Of a stretch of DNA of 64,000 bases, positions 25,301 to 37,788 are shown piece by piece (the first letter of the stretch is position 1; every line of letters starts with the position of its first letter). The stretch comes from Streptomyces sp. NK08204 (GTDB taxonomy: Bacteria; Actinomycetota; Actinomycetes; Streptomycetales; Streptomycetaceae). The stretch lies in assembly GCF_020400585.1 (NCBI RefSeq), contig NZ_JAINVF010000005.1:186001-250000 (forward strand). Direction: 5' to 3'. The position numbers and the translations under genes are program-made. Below the pieces are notes generated by a model. It ran no database searches and was not told where the DNA came from. It was given only the letters and a program-made list of their open reading frames with translations.

Positions 25301-26611
25301 CACGCGGCGCCGATCGGCGGCCCGCTGACCGGCCACACCGGCCCGATCTGGTCCGTGGCCTTCAGTCCGCGCGGCGGCATGCTCGCCGCGGCCAGCGCGG
25401 ACAGCACGGCCAGCCTGTGGAACGTCAGCGACCCGGCGGCCGCGTCGCAGGTCGGCGAGCCGCTCTCGGGCAGCAGCGGCGAGATGTACGCCCTGGGGTT
25501 CAGCCCGGACGGCCGTACCCTCGCCACCGGCAGCGGGGACAGCAAGGTCCGTCTGTGGTCGTTGCCGACGTCGGACATGGTCGGCCGCGGCGGAGCGTTC
25601 CGCCGGGACGGGAAGGTGCTCGCCACGGCCGCGCGCGACGGCCGGATCCGGCTGTGGAAGGTGACCGCCCCCGGGCGGCCCGTACTGCTGGGAGAACCGT
25701 TCATGCGCGCGGACGGCGGCCAGCGTTCCATGGTGTTCTCCCCCGACGGCCACACCCTCGCCGTCCTCACGGGCAACCGCTCGGTGTACCTGTGGAACGT
25801 CGTCGACCCGGTCCGTCCCAGGCCGCTGGGGCGTCCCCTCACCCTGCGCACGCGCTTCATGGGCCCGGACGCGCTGGCCTACAGCCCGGACGGCCGCACC
25901 CTGGCCACCGCCTACGACGACCGCACCATCCGTCTGTGGAACGTGACGGACCCGGCCCGCGTCGCACCGCTCGGACGGCCGCTCACCGGCCACCGTGGCT
26001 ATATCAACGCCCTCGCCTTCAGCCCGGACGGGCACACGCTCGCCTCCGGCAGCGCGGACAGCACCGTCCGTCTGTGGAACGTGACGGACCCGGCCCGCGT
26101 CGCACCGCTCGGACGGCCGCTCACCCAGCACTCCGGGCCCGTCAACACGCTGGCCTTCAGCCCGGACGGACACACCCTGGCCTCCGGCAGCGACGACGAC
26201 ACGGTCCGGCTGTGGGACGTCTCCGCCCCCGGCACGACGACCCTGCTGGGCGCTCCCCTCACCGGCCACACCGAGGCGGTGACCTCGCTGACCTTCAGCG
26301 CGCACGGCGACACCCTGGCCAGCGGCGGCGACGACAACACGGTCCGGCTGTGGAACGTGGTCCAGCCCTCCCGGGCCACGCCCATCGGCCAGTCGATGAG
26401 CCCGAACGCCAAGACCGGCACGTTCCTGGCCTTCAGCCCGGCCAGGAACGTGCTCGGGGTCTCGAGCGGCACCGACACGGTCCGCCTGTGGAGCCTGGAC
26501 ACCGAGCAGGCGATCCGCCACATCTGCGCGGTCACCCCGGGCGTCCTGAGCCGGCAGAAGTGGCACGAGTACCTGCCGCGCCTGTCCTACGACCCACCGT
26601 GCGACGACTGA
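22397..26611 (+). CDS. HTH-nSTAND1 NTPase-transmembrane-WD40 protein
   Basis: This giant signalling protein has 1404 residues from a TTG start. Residues 1-90 resemble an HTH region found in front of nSTAND1 proteins (SAQRISDWRRAKNVPAQFTA). YRGLAPYRWEDARWFFGRE and Walker A GASGAGKSS at 181-189 define the nSTAND1 NTPase, interrupted by a His/Pro/Thr/Ser-rich insert. VVIVDQFEETF is Walker B. A membrane helix lies at about 664-690 (GAVAVVMVLAVLAAGSAVLA). Fourteen WD40 repeats follow (FSPDGRTLATASYDRTVRLW and similar), enough for two seven-bladed propellers. AAGGGGTGGGG precedes the TTG. This architecture is common in Streptomyces with unknown triggers; relatives are linked to regulation or phage sensing. 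Confidence 0.88.
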   Translation: MSSDSGARTAFAERLALLYKEAGNPPLKSVSEGVVRLQRVDERGRPVRVSAQRISDWRRAKNVPAQFTALAAVLHILIPEARRARPVPVSTGLYDLAHWQRLWERAVSDPVGERTATPSAQTPAASAQDPPVTGGVCPYRGLAPYRWEDARWFFGRERSTDALVAQLRAAEKTGGLVMLVGASGAGKSSLLNAGLVPAIRDGALTDRGGGVAPPGPDPSDRPPTHPTHPTHPRHPTHLTTPTAPTSSASPAIPTSSTTSSAASSADPADRPGAVLQLVPGADPLAELTRCIPELAPVAERAQKAERLAADNPAAPGAHSPETGRAVRAAMLEWARREAPADARPVVIVDQFEETFTLCADDADRRTFIQLLHAACTAHAPSGEAAPALVVLGVRADFYEQCLRHPELADALQHRHMVLGPLTAAELREAVIGPAKAVGLELEPGLAELIVREVSADGPRGAHDAGVLPLLSHALLATWQRRKAGRLTLAGYRAAGGIQGAVAATAEHAWSGLDPAAREAARLLLLRLVRLGEDTQATRRRGTRRQLASESTDPRKTEQSLEALVRARLVTLDADTVEITHEALLHAWPRLRHWIDDGRNDHLLRQRLEEDGRSWEDSGRDSSLLYRGSRLEQARSWAGSAGDTYLTRGAVEFLAASVRLRRRTVWISRGAVAVVMVLAVLAAGSAVLAWRQRDDAVFEQVLAEADRVQHTDPSLAAQLDLVAHRLRPHDEGTASRLLSIVNASLATPLLGHTGAVYLTSFSPDGRTLATASYDRTVRLWNVADPSRPRPLGKPLTGHTSWVSSAVFSPDGHTLASAGDDGMIRLWDVRSPARAALLGQPLTSHTGTIYLVAFSPDGHTLASVSEDRTVRLWNVTDPARPTALGVLRGSSAAMRCVAFSPDGRTLAASGDDQTIRLWDLSDPRRPKRLPRELRGHTDLVHSLAFSPDGRTLASGSADDTIRLWNVTDPAHAAPIGGPLTGHTGPIWSVAFSPRGGMLAAASADSTASLWNVSDPAAASQVGEPLSGSSGEMYALGFSPDGRTLATGSGDSKVRLWSLPTSDMVGRGGAFRRDGKVLATAARDGRIRLWKVTAPGRPVLLGEPFMRADGGQRSMVFSPDGHTLAVLTGNRSVYLWNVVDPVRPRPLGRPLTLRTRFMGPDALAYSPDGRTLATAYDDRTIRLWNVTDPARVAPLGRPLTGHRGYINALAFSPDGHTLASGSADSTVRLWNVTDPARVAPLGRPLTQHSGPVNTLAFSPDGHTLASGSDDDTVRLWDVSAPGTTTLLGAPLTGHTEAVTSLTFSAHGDTLASGGDDNTVRLWNVVQPSRATPIGQSMSPNAKTGTFLAFSPARNVLGVSSGTDTVRLWSLDTEQAIRHICAVTPGVLSRQKWHEYLPRLSYDPPCDD
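25929..26125. repeat. 59-base identical segment repeated 138 bases apart in WD40 repeats
   Basis: Bases 25929-25987 and 26067-26125 are identical, covering the junctions after repeats 10 and 11 (LWNVTDPARVAPLGRPLT in both). The identity at silent sites indicates a recent unit duplication or gene conversion. Confidence 0.92.
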
Positions 26612-26747
26612 GAAACGACTGAGGAAGAGGGACGGACAGCCCGGACAGGGGACGAGCGGCCGATGAGCCGTAGGTGATCGGCCAAGAATTCTGAATTTCG
26701 ACCGAGCCGGCCCCATGCCTGAGGCAACCTTGTTACCCTTGGCCATA

Positions 26748-26795
26748 GCCCGATCGCTGGTGCATCCCCCGTCGCCAGCGGTCGGGCCTTTTTTT
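26748..26795 (+). terminator. Intrinsic terminator with T7 tract
   Basis: GCCCGATCGCTGG pairs with CCAGCGGTCGGGC (one G-U) around a C-rich 14-base loop, followed by CTTTTTTT. It lies 137 bases after the WD40 gene stop. A canonical U-tract like this is rare in the window, which suggests a short independent transcript such as a small RNA. Confidence 0.8.
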
Positions 26796-26849
26796 CTGGG
26801 TGAGGGCCTCGGCCTGCCTCAGCGGCCTGACGTGCACGGGAAACGCCGT

Positions 26850-26879
26850 AGACCCCCAGCCCTTGTGGACTGGGGGTCT
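26850..26879 (-). terminator. tRNA-Ile terminator
   Basis: AGACCCCCAG and CTGGGGGTCT form a perfect 10-bp stem with a 10-base loop, 9 bases after the tRNA 3' end. Confidence 0.75.
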
Positions 26880-26888
26880 CCGTATCGG

Positions 26889-26962
26889 TGGGGCTAACAG
26901 GATTTGAACCTGTGGCCTCATCCTTATCAGGGATGCGCTCTAACCAACTGAGCTATAGCCCC
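26889..26962 (-). tRNA. tRNA-Ile (anticodon GAT)
   Basis: A 74-nt cloverleaf begins GGGGCTATAGCTCAGTTGGT. The anticodon stem-loop CATCC-CTGATAA-GGATG gives GAT, and the T arm is ACAGGTTCAAATCCTGT. The acceptor GGGGCTA/TAGCCCC pairs fully. Confidence 0.97.
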
Positions 26963-27000
26963 GCCGCGCTTTGCGGTGTGTCCCGCGCGCTGACTCCTGA

Positions 27001-27029
27001 AGATTAGCGCACGACTGCCGCAGTCCCAA
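27001..27029 (-). promoter_or_regulatory. Promoter of tRNA-Ile
   Basis: On the minus strand TTGGGA (27029-27024), 17 bases, then TAATCT (27006-27001) matches the housekeeping sigma pattern. It would start transcription about 32 bases before the tRNA. Confidence 0.55.
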
Positions 27030-27049
27030 AATCGGTTGTCGGGGGACCG

Positions 27050-27793
27050 TCACTCGTCCTCGGCCAGGGTCAGCTCCACGCCGCCCACGAAGCCAGCCGA
27101 CAGGTTGTAGATGAACGCGCCGAGGGTCGCGAGCGCCGTCGCGAGGACGACGTCGATGACCGCGATGATCGTCGTGAAGATCAGGACGTGGGGAAGCGAG
27201 AGGAACGCCTGGAGGTCGAAGCCGTTCGACTCGTTGGAGCCGGTCGCCTCGGAGATCGTCCCGCCGACCGTCGAGAAGACGCCCATCGCGTCCATGACCA
27301 TCCACAGCACCGCCGAGGCGACGATCGTGCAGATGCCGAGCGCGATGGACAGCAGGAAGCTGACCTTCATCACCGACCACGGGTCGGCCTTGGCCACGCG
27401 CAGCCGCGCCTTGCGGACGCGCGGCGCGGTGCGCGCGCCGGTGCGCGGCCGGCGTACGGCCTCGGCGGGCGCCTGCGCCGAATAGGCCTGCGGCGGGTGG
27501 TACGGCCCGGCAGGCTGCTCCTGTCGCCGCTCTCCGGGCAGCGGCGACACCGGCCGCCCTTCGGCCGCGGCCGCGCCCGGCTGGGCCTGCGGGCCTCGGG
27601 TGTCCGTCACGGTTCCCCCCTGTGATCCGTGCGCCTCGGACGAGGAGGAGCCGGCCTGACCCCGGTCCGCTTCGACCTTGCGCAGCTGAGTCGTGTGCGA
27701 ATCCGTCGCACGCGCGGCGGAGCCACGGCCGCCGCCGTTCGTTTCCGTACCCGTGGGGGTACCGGCCGATCCGGCGCCCGTGGCTCCGCTCAC
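27050..27793 (-). CDS. DUF3566 membrane protein downstream of gyrA
   Basis: The protein has 247 residues: a 130-residue Ser/Gly/Gln-rich cytoplasmic start, then RVRKARLRVAKADPWSVMKV, two membrane helices (FLLSIALGICTIVASAVLWM and LIFTTIIAVIDVVLATALAT) and GAFIYNLSAGFVGGVELTLA. DUF3566 proteins follow gyrA throughout actinobacteria, including the CwsA-region relatives of mycobacteria; the role is unproven. It starts 18 bases after the gyrA stop and is therefore likely on the gyrase transcript. Confidence 0.92.
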   Translation of the reverse strand: MSGATGAGSAGTPTGTETNGGGRGSAARATDSHTTQLRKVEADRGQAGSSSSEAHGSQGGTVTDTRGPQAQPGAAAAEGRPVSPLPGERRQEQPAGPYHPPQAYSAQAPAEAVRRPRTGARTAPRVRKARLRVAKADPWSVMKVSFLLSIALGICTIVASAVLWMVMDAMGVFSTVGGTISEATGSNESNGFDLQAFLSLPHVLIFTTIIAVIDVVLATALATLGAFIYNLSAGFVGGVELTLAEDE

Positions 27794-27811
27794 GATGACT
27801 CTCTCCTCGTG

Positions 27812-30409
<2,598 letters not shown>

Positions 30410-30451
30410 TGCTGGTGAAGATCCTTCCTGGTGCGGTCAGCCGAGACCGAC

Positions 30452-32964
<2,513 letters not shown>

Positions 32965-33504
32965 TCAGCCGTAGGTGTCGCCGGGCCCCGTGCTGCCCGG
33001 AGCGCGCAGCGGGCCGTAGCGGCGGGCCGGGCCGCCGGGCCCCTGGACCTTCAGCAGCCGGACCGTGCCGTGGCCGAGGTCCTCGTTGAGCCGGGCGACC
33101 AGCGTCGGCGCGAGCAGCCGCAACTGGGTCGCCCAGGCCGTGGAGTCACAGCCCACCGTCAGGACGCGCTCGTCCTCGTCGTAGCGCTGCGGCACGCAGT
33201 GCTTGGCCAGGTCCTCCCCGACGATCTGCGGCCAGCGGCCCATGACCCCGCCCACCGCGGCCGGGGTCTCCCAGCCGCGCTCGGTGATCAGCCGGTTGAT
33301 CGCCGAGCCGAGCGCCATCGGGTCGCGGCCGTCGGCGCGCGCACCAGAGCGCAGACCGCCACCGCGCCGGGCCTGCTTCTTCTGCCGTGCCGCGTCCCCG
33401 CGCGCGCGTGCCTGCTCCTTCGCGGCGCGCAACGCCACGCGCGCGAGGTCGACGCCGGAGGGTTCGGGCCTCTTCTTGGGGGCGTCGGGCTTGTCACTGC
33501 TCAT
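32965..33504 (-). CDS. dciA: DciA family protein (DUF721), predicted helicase loader or operator
   Basis: The protein has 179 residues. A Lys/Arg-rich disordered start ([20 protein letters not shown]) is followed by the DUF721 core: [59 protein letters not shown]. DciA is the ancestral partner of the replicative helicase DnaB in bacteria without DnaC or DnaI. Its ATG overlaps the recF stop (33501-33504), so it is coupled to recF in the dnaN-gnd-recF-dciA-gyrB order. Confidence 0.92.
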   Translation of the reverse strand: MSSDKPDAPKKRPEPSGVDLARVALRAAKEQARARGDAARQKKQARRGGGLRSGARADGRDPMALGSAINRLITERGWETPAAVGGVMGRWPQIVGEDLAKHCVPQRYDEDERVLTVGCDSTAWATQLRLLAPTLVARLNEDLGHGTVRLLKVQGPGGPARRYGPLRAPGSTGPGDTYG

Positions 33505-34622
33505 ACGCGCTCCACCGTCCCGCCGGCCACCGCGTACCGGGCGCCGGCCAGCACATGGGGTACGTCGTCGTCCACGGCGGCGGTGACCAGCACCTGTTCA
33601 CCGGGCGCGACCAGCTCGGCCAGCCGTTCCCGACGCCGGGCGTCCAGCTCGGCGAAGACGTCGTCCAGGACCAGCACCGGCTCGTTGCCCTCCGCGCGCA
33701 GCAGTTCGTAGGAGGCCAGGCGCAGGGCGAGGGCGTAGGACCAGGACTCGCCGTGGGAGGCATAGCCCTTGGCGGGCAGCTGACCGAGTTTGAGAACCAG
33801 ATCGTCCCGATGGGGTCCCACGAGGGTGACACCCCGCTCGATCTCCTGTTTGCGCGCCTGGGTCAGGGCCGCCATCAGCTGGGCGTGGAGATCCTCGCGT
33901 GTGTGCGCCTCACCGGGCGCGGACGGCTTGTACTCCAGGGCGACGGGGCCGCCGCCGGGGGCCAGCTGCTCGTAGGCCTTGTCGGCCAGCGGCTGGAGCG
34001 CGGCGATCAGGTCCAGGCGCCGGCCGAGCAGTTCGGCGCCCGCGTGCGCGAGGTGCTGGTCCCACACGTCGAGGGTCGACAGGTCCATGGAGCGCCCGCC
34101 GTGCCGCCGTGCGAGGGCGGCGGTCTTCAGAAGCGTGTTCCGCTGCTTGAGCACCCGCTCGTAGTCCGAGCGCACGCCCGCCATGCGCGGGGAGCGGGCG
34201 GTGATCAGCTCGTCGAGGAAGCGCCGCCGCTCACCGGGGTCGCCCTTGACCAGCGCGAGGTCCTCGGGCGCGAACAGCACCGTCCGTACGATCCCCAGCA
34301 CGTCCCTCGGTCTGACCTGCGAGGACCGGTTGATGCGGGCGCGGTTCGCCCTGCCGGGGTTCAGCTCCAGCTCGACCAGCTGCTGCCGCTCGCCCTGCCT
34401 GACCTGCGCCCGGATCACAGCGCGGTCGGCGCCCATGCGGACCAGGGGGGCGTCGGAGGAGACGCGGTGGCTGCCGAGTGTGGCCAGGTAGCCGACCGCC
34501 TCGACCAGGTTGGTCTTGCCCTGGCCGTTCGGGCCGACGAAGGCGGTGACGCCCGGGTCCAGCGGGACCTCGACCCGGGCGTACGAGCGGAAGTCGGCCA
34601 GCGAAAGATGCGTGACGTGCAT
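33501..34622 (-). CDS. recF: DNA replication and repair protein RecF
   Basis: This SMC-like ATPase loads or protects RecA at gaps. The protein has 373 residues. Walker A is [15 protein letters not shown], the signature motif is [20 protein letters not shown], and Walker B is [14 protein letters not shown]. The N-terminus [20 protein letters not shown] is the standard RecF start. The stop overlaps dciA. Confidence 0.97.
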   Translation of the reverse strand: MHVTHLSLADFRSYARVEVPLDPGVTAFVGPNGQGKTNLVEAVGYLATLGSHRVSSDAPLVRMGADRAVIRAQVRQGERQQLVELELNPGRANRARINRSSQVRPRDVLGIVRTVLFAPEDLALVKGDPGERRRFLDELITARSPRMAGVRSDYERVLKQRNTLLKTAALARRHGGRSMDLSTLDVWDQHLAHAGAELLGRRLDLIAALQPLADKAYEQLAPGGGPVALEYKPSAPGEAHTREDLHAQLMAALTQARKQEIERGVTLVGPHRDDLVLKLGQLPAKGYASHGESWSYALALRLASYELLRAEGNEPVLVLDDVFAELDARRRERLAELVAPGEQVLVTAAVDDDVPHVLAGARYAVAGGTVERV

Positions 34623-34685
34623 GGTCGTTCGCCGACCTCCCCCAGAGTGGTGATGGCTTGTGGATCGCGGGGGCGATCCTGTGGA

Positions 34686-35561
34686 TTACTTCTTCTCTAC
34701 GGCGTGACCGCCGAACTGGTTGCGCAGCGCGGCGATCATCTTCATCTGCGGCGAGTCCTCCTGGCGGGAGGCGAACCGCGCGAACAGCGAAGCGGTGATC
34801 GCGGGCAGCGGGACCGCGTTGTCGATGGCGGCCTCCACAGTCCAGCGTCCCTCACCGGAGTCCTGTGCGTAACCGCGCAGGCCCTCCAGGTGCTCGTCGT
34901 CGTCCAGCGCGTTGACCGCGAGGTCGAGCAGCCAGGAGCGGATGACGGTGCCCTCCTGCCAGGAGCGGAAGACCTCGCGGACGTTCTCCACGGAGTCGAC
35001 CTTCTCCAGCAGCTCCCAGCCCTCGGCGTAGGCCTGCATCATCGCGTACTCGATGCCGTTGTGGACCATCTTCGCGAAATGGCCCGCACCGACCTTGCCG
35101 GCGTGCACCGAGCCGAAGTCGCCCTCCGGCTTGAGCGCGTCGAAGACCGGCTGGACCCTGGCGACGTGCTCGGCGTCGCCGCCGTACATCAGCGCATAGC
35201 CGTTCTCCAGGCCCCAGACGCCGCCGGAGACGCCGCAGTCGACGAAGCCTATGCCCTTGGCGGCCAGCTCCTCGGCGTGCTTCTCGTCGTCCGTCCAGCG
35301 GGAGTTGCCGCCGTCCACCACCACGTCGCCGGGCTCCAGCAGCTCGGCGAGCTGGTCGATGGTGGACTGGGTGGGCTCGCCGGCCGGGACCATCACCCAG
35401 ACCACGCGCGGACCGCTGAGCTTGCCCACAAGCTCTTCCAGGCTGTGGACATCCGCGACGTCGGGGTTGCGGTCGTATCCGATGACGGTGTGGCCCGCGC
35501 GGCGGATCCGCTCGCGCATGTTGCCGCCCATCTTGCCGAGGCCGACGAGACCGAGCTCCAT
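34686..35561 (-). CDS. gnd: 6-phosphogluconate dehydrogenase, short (decarboxylating) form
   Basis: The protein has 291 residues. A Rossmann start (MELGLVGLGKMGGNMRERIR), VVDGGNSRWTDDE, the substrate motif CGVSGGVWGLENGYALMYGG and the catalytic HFAKMVHNGIEYAMMQAYAE are all present. The short form of about 300 residues is typical of the NAD-preferring GntZ-like group. It oxidises 6-phosphogluconate to ribulose 5-phosphate. Its location between dnaN and recF is a recurring actinobacterial arrangement. Confidence 0.93.
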   Translation of the reverse strand: MELGLVGLGKMGGNMRERIRRAGHTVIGYDRNPDVADVHSLEELVGKLSGPRVVWVMVPAGEPTQSTIDQLAELLEPGDVVVDGGNSRWTDDEKHAEELAAKGIGFVDCGVSGGVWGLENGYALMYGGDAEHVARVQPVFDALKPEGDFGSVHAGKVGAGHFAKMVHNGIEYAMMQAYAEGWELLEKVDSVENVREVFRSWQEGTVIRSWLLDLAVNALDDDEHLEGLRGYAQDSGEGRWTVEAAIDNAVPLPAITASLFARFASRQEDSPQMKMIAALRNQFGGHAVEKK

Positions 35562-35649
35562 CAGTTTGGTTCCTTTGGGTTGCTGTGTGGCATGAGGGGC
35601 ACCGCGTGCCCGGCCCCGAGCCTAGCCGCGACCCCTCGCGCACAGCTGT

Positions 35650-35675
35650 GGGCATACGCGCTCATACGTATGCCC
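35650..35675. terminator. Hairpin between dnaN and gnd
   Basis: GGGCATACG and CGTATGCCC form a perfect 9-bp stem with an 8-base loop after the dnaN stop. There is no U-tract. Two DnaA-box-like words follow at 35696-35704 (TTGCCCACA) and 35709-35717 (TGTGGACGC). Confidence 0.55.
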
Positions 35676-35718
35676 TCACCTGGGACTTTGCTCAGTTGCC
35701 CACAGCCTGTGGACGCAA

Positions 35719-36849
35719 TCAGCCGCTGAGCCGCACCGGCATGATCAGGTACTTGTACGCGTCGTCCGCCTCCGCGTCGACCGCCGGCTTGCCGCTGAGC
35801 AGCGCCGGCTTCGTGGACGTGGTGAACGACAGCTGGGCCACCGGGGAGTCGATGGCGCTCAGGCCGTCCAGCAGGAACGTCGGGTTGAAGGCGATCGAGA
35901 TGTCGTCGCCCTCCAGCTGGGCGTCGACCCTTTCCACAGCCTGTGCGTCGTCGCTGGAGCCGGCCTCCAGGATCAGCACGCCCTGCTCGAAGCTGAGCCT
36001 CACCGGGGTGTTGCGCTCGGCAACCAGGGCCACACGCTTGACGGCCTCCACGAAGGGGGCGGTCTCGATCACGGCCACGGAGTTGAACTCCGTCGGGAAC
36101 AGCGTGCGGTACTTCGGCAGGTCGCCCTCGAGCAGCCGCGTGGTCGTACGCCGGCCCGCACCCTCGAAACCGATCAGGCCCTCGCCCGCGCCGGAGCCGG
36201 ACAGCGCCAGCGTGACGCTGTCGCCCGCGCCGAGGGACTTGGCGGTGTCCAGCAGCGTCTTGGCCGGGACCAGGGCGACCGCGGAGGCGTCGGGGTTCTC
36301 CGGCTTCCAGAGGAACTCACGGACCGCGAAGCGGTAGCGGTCGGTGGAGGCGAGGGTGACCGTGTCGCCCTCGATCTCGATGCGCACACCGGTGAGCACC
36401 GGGAGCGTGTCGTCACGGCCGGCGGCGATGGCCACCTGGGACACCGCGGCGGCGAAGACCTCGCCGGGCACGGTGCCCGTCGCGCTCGGCATCTGCGGCA
36501 GCGCCGGGTACTCCTCCACAGGGAGGGTGTGGAGGGTGAAGCGGGAGGAGCCGCAGACCACGGTCGCCCGTACACCGTCTGTGGAAATCTCCACCGGACG
36601 GTTGGGCAGGGCGCGGGAGATGTCGGCGAGCAGGCGGCCGGAGACGAGGACGGTGCCCTCCTCCTCGACCTCGGCCTCGACACTCACACGCGCGGAGACC
36701 TCGTAGTCGAAGCTCGACAGGCTCAGCTGGCCGTCCTCGGCCTTGAGCAGCAGGCCGGCGAGGACAGGCGCCGGCGGACGGGCCGGGAGGCTGCGTGCCG
36801 CCCAGGCCACTGCCTCCGCGAGTACGTCGCGTTCCACCCGGATCTTCAC
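35719..36849 (-). CDS. dnaN: DNA polymerase III beta sliding clamp
   Basis: The protein has 376 residues: three repeated clamp domains, starting MKIRVERDVLAEAVAWAARS, with VSGRLLADISRALPNRPVEI in domain 1 and ending LLSGKPAVDAEADDAYKYLI MPVRLSG. The C-terminal MPVRLSG corresponds to the conserved MPxR end of clamps. It encircles DNA and tethers the polymerase. It is transcribed away from oriC. Confidence 0.98.
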   Translation of the reverse strand: MKIRVERDVLAEAVAWAARSLPARPPAPVLAGLLLKAEDGQLSLSSFDYEVSARVSVEAEVEEEGTVLVSGRLLADISRALPNRPVEISTDGVRATVVCGSSRFTLHTLPVEEYPALPQMPSATGTVPGEVFAAAVSQVAIAAGRDDTLPVLTGVRIEIEGDTVTLASTDRYRFAVREFLWKPENPDASAVALVPAKTLLDTAKSLGAGDSVTLALSGSGAGEGLIGFEGAGRRTTTRLLEGDLPKYRTLFPTEFNSVAVIETAPFVEAVKRVALVAERNTPVRLSFEQGVLILEAGSSDDAQAVERVDAQLEGDDISIAFNPTFLLDGLSAIDSPVAQLSFTTSTKPALLSGKPAVDAEADDAYKYLIMPVRLSG

Positions 36850-37074
36850 CGTAAGCCGCCTCCTGCTGTTGCTACTGAGTCCTCCGACTCGGTGTCACCG
36901 CCCACCGCGACGGGAAGGACACCGGGGACCAGTCTGACGCACCGCACTGACAGCAGGTGCCCGTCGGGGTCAAGTCGGCCGGAGGGGCAGCCGGGCTCGA
37001 CGGGGCGAGTTGTGCACAGGTCCCGCTTCAAAACGATTGCCGAGCTATCTCTAGTCGGGAGTAGTAGTAGGGCC

Positions 37075-37582
37075 TGTGGATACCGTGGATAACCCCGTTT
37101 TCCCAGCTCAGAGTGGGATTTTTATCCACCGGCCCTGTGGGTGGGGCCCGTGGACAACCGGGGGTGTCTGTGGAGAACAGAAAGTTCTGCACACTCCGCC
37201 CACAGCCCGGGGGCAGTTCTCCCCAGCTGCGTCCCCAGATTTACCCACGTTGCCCACACCCCAATCCAGCATCTTCGTGTGACGCCTTTCACTCGACGCG
37301 GTGAGCGGGTGCCTGGCGTTGCCGAACAGTGGACAGCCGTGTGGAGAAGCCGGGCATCGCTGGGGACAAGCCGCCTCAGCCTGTGGGTTCCCCGTGGAAA
37401 ACTTCGTCCCCAGCCTGTGGATCCTCTCTTCGTCCACAGTCTGTGGAGATCCTCCGTCCACGATTCCACAGGCGGCTGAGCTGGGAGGACGCGCAGTGGG
37501 CAACCTCCCTGTGGACACAGTTCGGGACAACTCCACAGTCCCCAGGGTGTGGACGGCAGAAAGTCACCGAATCTGTGGAGGG
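37075..37582. other. oriC: Chromosomal replication origin oriC
   Basis: The gene-free region 36850-37788 between dnaN and dnaA contains about twenty words close to TTGTCCACA on both strands. Examples: TGTGGATAC 37075, CGTGGATAA 37084, TTATCCACC 37122, CGTGGACAA 37149, TGTGGAGAA 37169, TTACCCACG 37241, TTGCCCACA 37250, AGTGGACAG 37328, TGTGGAGAA 37340, CGTGGAAAA 37393, TGTGGATCC 37416, TCGTCCACA 37430, TGTGGAGAT 37442, TGTGGACAC 37510, AACTCCACA 37529, TGTGGACGG 37548, TGTGGAGGG 37574. They fall in two clusters separated by a box-free stretch at about 37259-37327. This matches the two-cluster layout with about nineteen weak boxes known for Streptomyces oriC. Few boxes are exact consensus, consistent with cooperative binding. 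Confidence 0.95.
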
Positions 37583-37680
37583 TGGCCGTAACCAGGCAGT
37601 TAATCGAACAGCGGGTGGCGGTGGCGCGGTGCTTCATCCGCTGCCCGGAGCCTCACGGGCCGCCCCTCCGCACGCGAAAA

Positions 37681-37708
37681 GGCGCCCCGGGAGGTTCCCT
37701 GGGGCGCC
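37681..37708 (-). terminator. dnaA terminator
   Basis: GGCGCCCCGGG pairs with the CCTGGGGCGCC side over 11 bp (one G-U) with a 6-base loop. On the minus strand it is followed by TTTT, 80 bases after the dnaA stop and before oriC. Confidence 0.75.
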
Positions 37709-37788
37709 CTCAGCGCGGCGGTACGGCCGGCGGCCGGCCTTCTTGGCCTGCCGGTCCTGGCTTGCCGTTCCTGGTCAGCTGTTCCTGG

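Noticed and set aside
23315..26746. A 1143-codon open frame antisense to the WD40 protein gene
   Set aside because: It mirrors the codon structure of the sense gene, as is usual opposite GC-rich genes with strong third-position bias. It has no recognisable domain and no ribosome site.
26889..26962. tRNA-Ile as an integrated-element attachment site
   Set aside because: No second copy of the tRNA 3' end, integrase or excisionase gene was found nearby.
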